Below, piece after piece: positions 1-5,350 of a DNA stretch of 5,350 nt. Where the stretch lies: assembly GCA_024278035.1 (NCBI GenBank), contig JAJRUA010000019.1, forward strand, positions 1-5,350. Direction: 5' to 3'. The notes below the pieces were generated by a model, which was not told the DNA's origin, made no database searches, and worked only from the letters and a program-made list of their open reading frames with translations. The stretch's first letter is position 1; every line of letters starts with the position of its first letter. A program made the position numbers and the translations under genes. Source of the DNA: Planctomycetota bacterium. GTDB taxonomy: Bacteria; Planctomycetota; Planctomycetia; Pirellulales; Lacipirellulaceae.

Positions 1-1
1 A

Positions 2-3000
2 GCCGCACGTTGGATTTATCGCCTTACGTCGGGTCTCGACCGTGTGTCGCTCTACGACGTGATCCAGGGACTCCGTTCCAGTCGGCATAATCTGATCGGA
101 CCGGCAGGCGAGTCTTCCGTCTTAGGCGACTTGCTGGCCAAGCGTGAGCAACTTGAGACAGAAATTGGCGAACTCGCCGTAGGTAATCGGCGTTGGGCCA
201 AATTGGCGATTGAAGTCGATGAAGCCAACGCTCAAACAGAGCAACTCGAAACCGAACTCAAGCTGAAAGAGCAACATGCCCGGCGGGTCGAAATCGCTCT
301 TGGGCTCAAGCCCCTGTGGACCGAACGTCTTCGTTTGATTGAGGAACGCCATCGGTACGACCATCTTGCCACGCTTCCCGAGAACGCCCTAGCCGCACTA
401 GAGACGCTCAACACCAGGGCGGACGACCATCAGCGACAACGGTACATCCTACGCGGCCAGCGCCGCCAACTGCACGAAGAAGTTCAGGAGCTGGATGTCA
501 ATGAAGTCTTGGTCCGTTCTTGTTGTCGGCTTGATGCGCTAGGGGAGCAGCAAGAGTGGCTCGAAGCGTTGGAACGACAATCGGAGGACCTCACGGAAAA
601 ATCCGAACGGTACGAGTCGCGTCTCAAGAGCGAGTCTGCCCGATTGGCAAAACTTTGGCGTCACAAGCCGAAGCCCGAGGATGCCCCCGAACTGGACGAC
701 GAAACGCTCGAAACGCTCCGCCCCGCCGCCGAAGCGGTTCGTGACGCCGAACAGTACGTCGAAGAGGCGCGCCGGGAGCTGGACCGCAAACGGGGCGATG
801 AGCGGAAGTACCTTTCTCAAATGGAGTCGGCCCTCACGTCGAGCGAAAAACTGGGCCTGCCGACGGATATCGAAGAGGCGGGCGACTTGGTAGCGTTGCT
901 CCGCCGTCGTCAAAAAGCCGAACAACGGCTCGAACACGCCAAACGCCAGTCGCTCGAGCTAGAACAGTCGCACCGCGAACTCATTGACCGACAGGTCATG
1001 CCGATCGAGTGGTTCACGGTGCTCACCACAGCGTTTATTCTCAGTGCGATCATGGCCGTTTGGCCTTTCTTGCAAAGGGTGCCTGTGGGTGGGTGGTCCA
1101 TCCTCGGGCTCTTTAGCTGCATCGGACTGGTCTTCGCCCGATTTATGATCGAGGACCATGCTGCCGATCAACTCGACGGTTGCCGGCAAGAGATCGAACT
1201 GGGCGACCGGCAAATTGCTGAAGCCCAACAAGAACGAGACGCTCTTGAAGCCGAGCTACCGATGCAAGAAGGTTCGGTCGTGCTTCGCTTGCAAAATGCG
1301 GAACGGCATCTTAGCGAACTTGAGAAAATGGTGCCGGTAGAAACCGAACGCCGCCGCGCTAACCAACAGGCAACCTCTGCTGAAGAGCATTATCGCTCAG
1401 CCAAGGAAGACCTTGCCACCGCTGAAAAAGAATGGAAATCGGCACTCCGGTCGGTCGGCCTGCCTGATGAGACAACGGCTACCGAGCTTGAGAGACTCGC
1501 CGTCCAGCATCGCAATCTGAACGAACTCCGATCGAAATACGAAAATTGCCTTGAGGAAGTCGAACGATGTGACCTGGAGTACGGACGCGTTACTAAGCGG
1601 ATTGTCGCGTTGGCGGAAGAGGCCAATTTGGCGATTGAAGAGGCCGAGCCGCTCGAGCAGCTTGAGCACCTCCTCAGCGAACGTCGCTTGCAACAAAATC
1701 GTATCGATCATCGCAAGAAACTGTTCGATCGAGCCCGTGACTTGCGGGACAAGCAGCGTAAGCACGCCAAGGCGGCAGAGCGCGTCGACTCCGAGCGCGA
1801 GTCGCTCTTTCGGGCTGTGGGCGTTGATGGCGAGGAGGCTTACCGTCAACTGGCTGCCGATTGGGTTGATGCCGGACGACTCGACGAGAAACAAGAGCGA
1901 CTCACTCGTGAAATCAGCGTAGCGATTGGCAAGGCAGGCACCGAAGAGGACTTTGCCGAGTTGCTCGCCCCAGACCAAATTGTCAAGCTCGACAGCCAAT
2001 GGGAGACGCTCACCGCCGAGCACACGGCCATCGAAAAACAGTTGCGTGAATTGGTCGCTCGTCAAACGACGCTTGTAAAAGAGCAACAAGTGATGGAGGA
2101 AGAGACTTTGCTAGCCGATAAGCAGGTCGAACTCGATTTGATCGAAGGCCAACTTTCTGAGACGCAAGAACGCTGGCGTGAACGGGCCGCCGTCGGGGCG
2201 ATGCTTGAACTCATCCGCAACGATTACGAAGAGCATCGCCAACCGGAAACGCTGCTCGAAGCCTCGAAGTATTTGGAACGGCTTACCCGTGGCCGTTACC
2301 CGCGTGTCTGGACCCCGCTCGCCGACGACGTGCTGTTTGTTGATAACCAAGAGGGGGAGTCCATCGCGGTAGAAAACCTGAGCCGCGGGGCTCGTGAACA
2401 GCTCTTCCTCAGTGTGCGGATGGCGCTCGTAGCAATGTACGCCCGGCGGGGCGTGCAGTTGCCGATGATTCTTGATGACGTGCTAGTCAACTTTGACGAT
2501 GGGCGCTCACAAATTGCCGCGAAGGTGCTGACCGAGTTTGCCAAGGAGGGGCATCAACTTTTTGTCTTCACCTGCCACGAGCACGTCTGGGAAATGTTCA
2601 AGGAACTCCGAACCGATGTCCGCCGCCTGCCGGTTCGCTATGCTGAAGATATTGTTGAGGAATCGCCAATCATCGAAGACGTGGTGATGGAGCCAATTGC
2701 TATTGAACCAGTTGCCGAAGAGCCCGCGGTTGAAGAAATGGTCGAAGTCCCCGTCAAAAAGCCCCGAAAACGACGCCGCAAGCCGAAGCTTGAGCCCGTC
2801 CCCGTGCTTTCTTATGTCGAGGCGGATTACGAAGCGATTGAGCCCGTAACGATTACGAAAACGATTGTCGAAGAAGTGGCTGAGCCAGTTGCTTCGTATG
2901 GTGAGCCTCCTTTCATTGAAGCCGAGTACTCGACGCCGGTTGAGTTCTCGCCAGAGCGGCCTGCACACGAGGTTACCTATGGCGAACCCACTGCCACTCG

Positions 3001-3139
3001 TTACGATTGGCAAGAGGTGAAGACCGCCGACTCAGAAACGAGTGAAATCATTTATGAGGAATCCCCAGCAGGCCTCGAAGATTCCTGGATTACCGAAGCC
3101 GAGGAAGCGTGGAGTGAAGACGTTCCCGTAGAACGCTAG
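2..3139 (+). CDS. YhaN/Rad50-like coiled-coil AAA ATPase with two central membrane helices (5'-truncated)
   Basis: This is the C-terminal 1045 residues of a large SMC/Rad50-type ATPase. The frame is open from base 2, so the GTG at 44 is an internal valine codon and the true start, with Walker A, lies upstream. The visible N-terminal part (IYRLTSGLDRVSLYDVI, from about 14) resembles the end of the N-terminal ATPase lobe in planctomycete YhaN-like proteins. Long Glu/Arg/Leu-rich coiled coils cover about 140-1000 and 1150-2250. Between them lie two hydrophobic helices (about 1013-1072 and 1088-1147), which would tether the protein to the membrane. The C-terminal head has the ABC signature LSRGAREQL (from 2378), Walker B LPMILDD (2459-2479) and the switch histidine in FTCHEH (codon 2576). 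The last 164 or so residues are an unusual acidic, Pro/Val-rich tail. Family members are thought to act in DNA end processing or repair with an Mre11/SbcD-like nuclease; that role here is inferred. Family assignment is firm, function less so. Confidence 0.9.
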   Translation, partial: AARWIYRLTSGLDRVSLYDVIQGLRSSRHNLIGPAGESSVLGDLLAKREQLETEIGELAVGNRRWAKLAIEVDEANAQTEQLETELKLKEQHARRVEIALGLKPLWTERLRLIEERHRYDHLATLPENALAALETLNTRADDHQRQRYILRGQRRQLHEEVQELDVNEVLVRSCCRLDALGEQQEWLEALERQSEDLTEKSERYESRLKSESARLAKLWRHKPKPEDAPELDDETLETLRPAAEAVRDAEQYVEEARRELDRKRGDERKYLSQMESALTSSEKLGLPTDIEEAGDLVALLRRRQKAEQRLEHAKRQSLELEQSHRELIDRQVMPIEWFTVLTTAFILSAIMAVWPFLQRVPVGGWSILGLFSCIGLVFARFMIEDHAADQLDGCRQEIELGDRQIAEAQQERDALEAELPMQEGSVVLRLQNAERHLSELEKMVPVETERRRANQQATSAEEHYRSAKEDLATAEKEWKSALRSVGLPDETTATELERLAVQHRNLNELRSKYENCLEEVERCDLEYGRVTKRIVALAEEANLAIEEAEPLEQLEHLLSERRLQQNRIDHRKKLFDRARDLRDKQRKHAKAAERVDSERESLFRAVGVDGEEAYRQLAADWVDAGRLDEKQERLTREISVAIGKAGTEEDFAELLAPDQIVKLDSQWETLTAEHTAIEKQLRELVARQTTLVKEQQVMEEETLLADKQVELDLIEGQLSETQERWRERAAVGAMLELIRNDYEEHRQPETLLEASKYLERLTRGRYPRVWTPLADDVLFVDNQEGESIAVENLSRGAREQLFLSVRMALVAMYARRGVQLPMILDDVLVNFDDGRSQIAAKVLTEFAKEGHQLFVFTCHEHVWEMFKELRTDVRRLPVRYAEDIVEESPIIEDVVMEPIAIEPVAEEPAVEEMVEVPVKKPRKRRRKPKLEPVPVLSYVEADYEAIEPVTITKTIVEEVAEPVASYGEPPFIEAEYSTPVEFSPERPAHEVTYGEPTATRYDWQEVKTADSETSEIIYEESPAGLEDSWITEAEEAWSEDVPVER

Positions 3140-3182
3140 CGGAGCCACGGAGCGGGGTTGGCATACGCTATTTCCCGCATTA

Positions 3183-3230
3183 TTCCCTGCCAGGATGGCA
3201 GGGCTATAGCCTCGCCATCCTGGCGGGGAA
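3183..3230. terminator. 48-nt near-perfect palindrome between convergent genes (putative bidirectional terminator)
   Basis: The two 24-nt arms (3183-3206 and 3207-3230) pair at 21 positions by Watson-Crick rules, with two T-G pairs and one A-C mismatch. The outer 17 bp (3183-3199 with 3214-3230) contain a single T-G pair. The inner 10 bases GGCTATAGCC are a perfect palindrome. The element starts 44 nt after the ATPase stop codon and ends 8 nt after the stop of the convergent envelope gene, which suits a terminator serving both. Neither side has a directly adjacent T-tract, so it is not a canonical intrinsic terminator. A REP-like dispersed palindromic repeat or a protein-binding site are alternatives. 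Confidence 0.55.
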
Positions 3231-3238
3231 GGAAAATC

Positions 3239-4936
3239 CTACGCTCCGTTTTGGTAACCGCCCGGGCCACGTCGTAGCGCTGAACGGTACTTGTTCCGTA
3301 CGTCGAGATAGCTGGTGACGACATACAGATTGCCCGCCAGGGAACCTGCCAGCAAGAGTAAGAACAACAGGTTGTTCCCCGAATTGCCAAACGAAGCGTT
3401 TTGCGGGCCCGCGTTGTTCGCTTGCGGAGCGTACGTGCCATGATTTTGTGGAGGGGGCGTCGCCGCTCCGTCGCCCCAAGATTGAACCTCGGGAGAAGCC
3501 GCCTGTTGGTTTTGTGGCGGCGTAGCGAAGCCAGACGTTCGTGTCAGGGGTGGTTGAGTAGGGGGCGTGTCCCAACTGCTTGGGGTATTGAAAGCAGGAG
3601 CCGCTGGGCGGTCATCCGTTGCTTGCGATCCCCAGTTATTGTAACCACCACGTCGTGGCTCCTCTCGGCGACGGCTGAACTCATCAATCGGTCCGAGGCG
3701 AGACGGGCCCCGATCGTAAAACGAATCGTTTTGTGAGCTTCGCGACTCTTGCCCCGTACGGGCCACTGGCGTTAGGCGGCGATCGTCGTAGGGGGCAGAG
3801 TAGGAGCGACGATTATCGTAGTCGCGGTTTTCATAGCCGCGATTATCGGCTGCTCCTGATCCGAACGTCGTGGCAATGCCACTATCGTTCGGAGAATGCC
3901 CTGGCTCCGAGCCCCCCCTACTGCGGGGAAATGCCGGACCTCGGTTGCCGTGGTTATCCAATCTTTGTGTATTAAAGCCCGTCCCCTCCGAGTGATTTTG
4001 CCCTGCGTGCCCCTGACCGGAACGGCCCCCCTGACCGGACTGGCCCTGACCAGAATGCCCCTGCCCTGCATGATCGTGGTCATCGTGGCCATTGGTTGGG
4101 GCGGTGAACGGCGAGTTCTGCGAGCGAGCCTCAGTCCGTGCTTCGTTGTAGCTATAGGGCCTGAAACCGGACGGGGTGGTCGCGGCGCCGTTTTGCGGTA
4201 CCGCTCCGTTTTGCTCTCGTTGGCGTTGATTAAAATACTGGGGATTGCCCATGTTCATCGTATCCTTCGCGACGTTTCCCATGCCATTGGCTCCCGCCCG
4301 GATCGAGTCTCGCGCTCCTCCAAGGGCACCTCCGACAACGCCCTGAGTCCCTTGGGCTAAGTCACGAGCGGCTTGGTTCCCGAAATTCGACAAATTTTGT
4401 GGGGCATTACGAACAGCGTCGGTAAGCTGACGGCTTCCTTCTTGGAAGCCACGCTGCATCGCCTCGCCAAGACTTCCAGGGTTCGTGTACCCAGGTTGTT
4501 GGTATACCGTGTGGCGCTCACCTCCTGACGGGCCACCTTCTGATTGGTCGTCCCGCTCGTTGCGTGCGGGTAGCCAATCAGAAACAATGGGTTTGGAAAC
4601 CGTATGCCGCCGGGCTTCTTGGCTTTGGGCTGCAATCCTTTGGGGCGAAGTCCGATCCACAGCGGTCAACTGGCGTGGCAACTCACCTTTGCCAAAGACG
4701 ATTCGAACCTGGTCAATCGACTTCATCCCTGCGGGGGTTGCGCTGGAGAGGGACGCGATGCGCCCTTCGGCCAGGGCTCGCAAGTCTTCGGGGCCAATTT
4801 GCACTAGGTACTCGTACCCGGTGGCTTCAGCGGCCGAAGCCTTTTGGCTATCTGCCGAAGAATCTGCCGAAGCAGGTACCCAGCCGTAATTAACCGCCAC
4901 AAGTAGGGCGGCAAAAATTGTTCCAATCGATCCCAT
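3239..4936 (-). CDS. Predicted exported, membrane-anchored low-complexity envelope protein (planctomycete-type, function unknown)
   Basis: This 565-residue protein has no function I recognise, but its architecture is clear. Residues 1-24 form a hydrophobic signal-like segment ending in ASA before D25; its N-region has no Lys or Arg, so uncleaved anchoring is possible. Residues 41-90 form a compact domain that opens YEYLVQIGPEDL and closes VRIVFGKGELPR, a pattern I associate with planctomycete secreted or anchored proteins. Residues about 154-225 look helical and amphipathic. Residues about 226-515 are Gln/Asn/Gly/Ser/Arg/Pro-rich and probably disordered, with a His/Asp cluster and GQ-rich pentapeptide repeats at 284-315. 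Residues 523-543 are a strong transmembrane helix, followed by an R/K-rich tail. This predicts an extracytoplasmic body with a short cytoplasmic C-terminus. The ATG at 4936 is the only usual start, because an in-frame TGA lies 33 nt upstream (4970-4972), and it is preceded by AGGAG. The gene converges on the ATPase gene. Coding reality is well supported by this layout. Confidence 0.85.
   Translation of the reverse strand: MGSIGTIFAALLVAVNYGWVPASADSSADSQKASAAEATGYEYLVQIGPEDLRALAEGRIASLSSATPAGMKSIDQVRIVFGKGELPRQLTAVDRTSPQRIAAQSQEARRHTVSKPIVSDWLPARNERDDQSEGGPSGGERHTVYQQPGYTNPGSLGEAMQRGFQEGSRQLTDAVRNAPQNLSNFGNQAARDLAQGTQGVVGGALGGARDSIRAGANGMGNVAKDTMNMGNPQYFNQRQREQNGAVPQNGAATTPSGFRPYSYNEARTEARSQNSPFTAPTNGHDDHDHAGQGHSGQGQSGQGGRSGQGHAGQNHSEGTGFNTQRLDNHGNRGPAFPRSRGGSEPGHSPNDSGIATTFGSGAADNRGYENRDYDNRRSYSAPYDDRRLTPVARTGQESRSSQNDSFYDRGPSRLGPIDEFSRRREEPRRGGYNNWGSQATDDRPAAPAFNTPSSWDTPPTQPPLTRTSGFATPPQNQQAASPEVQSWGDGAATPPPQNHGTYAPQANNAGPQNASFGNSGNNLLFLLLLAGSLAGNLYVVTSYLDVRNKYRSALRRGPGGYQNGA
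3992..4069 (-). repeat. Degenerate GQ-rich pentapeptide tandem repeat inside the envelope protein
   Basis: Residues 290-315 read as five units of [A/S]GQ[G/N][H/Q/G]: AGQGH, SGQGQ, SGQGG, a single inserted R, SGQGH and AGQNH. The preceding residues 284-289 are HDDHDH. The codons for the units differ at third positions, so this is not a recent exact duplication. The repeat is probably part of a disordered, histidine-containing linker; metal binding is possible but unsupported. Confidence 0.7.
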
Positions 4937-4946
4937 CGAACCCGGG

Positions 4947-4951
4947 CTCCT
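4947..4951 (-). promoter_or_regulatory. Ribosome binding site of the envelope protein gene
   Basis: On the minus strand AGGAG stands 10 nt before the ATG at 4936-4934. Together with the in-frame stop just upstream, it fixes the start of this gene. Confidence 0.6.
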
Positions 4952-5118
4952 GATCTTCGGTGCGTGACCTCAAACTGTACGAAGCATCCTACCCCTAGGA
5001 CGCCGATTGGGCGAGCCACTTGCTGCGAAAGCGTCACTCACATATACGGGCGGACGACTTGGCAGAAAGGGCAATCTCGCTCAACCAGGGATTCTAGCGA
5101 AGCCAGCAGCGAGTACCT

Positions 5119-5124
5119 AGAGGA
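5119..5124 (+). promoter_or_regulatory. Candidate ribosome binding site for the TNT-like ORF
   Basis: AGAGGA lies 9 nt before the TTG at 5134-5136 but only 3 nt before the alternative GTG at 5128-5130. Spacing favours the TTG. No ATG occurs anywhere in this frame between the upstream stop (5095-5097) and the window edge. Confidence 0.4.
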
Positions 5125-5133
5125 ATTGTGGGA

Positions 5134-5350
5134 TTGACCAAAAGAGCTGCCAAGCCGTTTTCCACAAAAAAGCAGGACTTTGCAATTGGGCGTGTCCGTT
5201 CCGCGCCCCCCAGTGGCAGCTTCGACACGATTCCGGCGGGACAGCGTATTCAGACGTATTATCCGCCCAGCCGAGGCTTCTCCGGCGAGTCGACTAGGCA
5301 GCCCCTTCGACCAGGTGCGGTTGTTGATCGATATGGGCGCGAGGGTGGAA
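5134..5350 (+). CDS. Putative TNT-domain (DUF4237) NAD-glycohydrolase toxin-like protein, 3'-truncated
   Basis: The frame is open from an in-frame TAG at 5095-5097 to the right edge, giving 72 codons from the proposed TTG start. About 30 mostly polar, basic residues come first (LTKRAAKPFSTKKQDF), with no signal peptide. Then come YYPPSRGFSG (from 5257) and LRPGAVVDRYGREGG (5305-5349). This order, Y-P-P-x(2)-G-F-x-G then L-x-P-G-x-x-x-D-R-Y-G-x(2)-G-G, matches my memory of the start of the TNT domain. That domain is the NAD+-hydrolysing fold of mycobacterial CpnT and many polymorphic toxins. In that family the Arg of DRYG is, as I recall, near the NAD site; the remaining catalytic residues would lie beyond the window. 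With so short a leader, it could be a stand-alone domain protein or the 3' remnant of a larger broken toxin. An immunity gene might follow but cannot be seen. The assignment rests on motif recognition alone. Confidence 0.55.
   Translation, partial: MTKRAAKPFSTKKQDFAIGRVRSAPPSGSFDTIPAGQRIQTYYPPSRGFSGESTRQPLRPGAVVDRYGREGG

Larger units (their letters stand above)
4937..5133. other. Divergent intergenic region
   Basis: These 197 bases separate the start of the minus-strand envelope gene from the putative plus-strand TNT-like ORF, so promoters for both should lie here. On the minus strand I see TAGGAT (near 4985-4990) and TATATG (near 5041-5046) as possible -10 hexamers. Neither has a convincing -35 hexamer at the usual spacing, so no promoter is called. 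Apart from the two ribosome binding sites, no RNA gene, strong hairpin or repeat stands out. Confidence 0.4.

Noticed and set aside
201..1640. 13-nt repeat TTGGCGATTGAAG near 203-215 and 1628-1640
   Set aside because: Both copies encode similar coiled-coil residues (L-A-I-E) in frame; shared composition explains the match.
1397..2089. Minus-strand 230-codon ORF inside the ATPase gene
   Set aside because: It lies wholly antisense to the conserved coiled-coil ATPase and shows no motif of its own. Long antisense frames are expected opposite Glu/Leu/Arg-rich coding sequence.
2507..3013. Minus-strand 168-codon ORF opposite the ATPase C-terminus
   Set aside because: Its Asn/Phe/Arg-rich translation mirrors the acidic Val/Glu codons of the real gene. 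It has no start context or domain.
3147..3249. 8-nt inverted repeat ACGGAGCG / CGCTCCGT around the palindrome
   Set aside because: It is not concentric with the 48-nt palindrome (28 versus 11 nt of unpaired flank), and one arm lies in the last codons of the envelope gene. It may be chance.
3896..4360. Plus-strand 154-codon ORF opposite the envelope gene
   Set aside because: It is antisense to the low-complexity Gln/Gly region; the hydrophobic look results from complementing those codons.
4804..5037. Minus-strand 77-codon ORF overlapping the 5' end of the envelope gene
   Set aside because: It overlaps the signal-peptide region of the better supported gene in another frame, has no recognisable domain, and its composition looks like a shadow ORF.

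Overview
The window looks like chromosome of a planctomycete, probably of the Pirellulales type. Three things suggest this. The long ATPase has a C-terminal head of the kind I know from planctomycete YhaN-like proteins. The minus-strand gene has the layout of a planctomycete cell-envelope protein: signal peptide, a short Y-x-Y-L-V-Q-I domain, a long disordered Gln/Asn/Gly region and a C-terminal membrane helix followed by an R/K-rich tail. The genes are moderately GC-rich and sparsely spaced. The assignment comes from recognising families, not from a search.

Layout. Positions 2-3139 (+) hold the 3' part of a large YhaN/Rad50-like coiled-coil ATPase gene. Its reading frame is open at the left edge, so the N-terminal Walker A region lies outside the window. 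Positions 3140-3238 are a short convergent intergenic gap. It holds a striking 48-nt nearly perfect palindrome (3183-3230), probably a shared transcription terminator or a dispersed palindromic repeat. Positions 3239-4936 (-) hold a predicted exported, membrane-anchored, low-complexity protein. Positions 4937-5133 are the divergent gap between its start and the next gene. From about 5134 to the right edge (+) there is an incomplete ORF with no ATG start. Its visible part resembles the beginning of a TNT (tuberculosis necrotizing toxin, DUF4237) NAD-glycohydrolase domain.

How the genes relate. The ATPase family usually works with an Mre11/SbcD-like nuclease, whose gene would be expected upstream, outside the window. 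The ATPase and the envelope protein converge and do not share an operon. The TNT-like ORF diverges from the envelope gene, so the two may share a control region. No functional link between the three genes can be shown from this sequence. I see no tRNA, rRNA, CRISPR array, transposase gene or origin.
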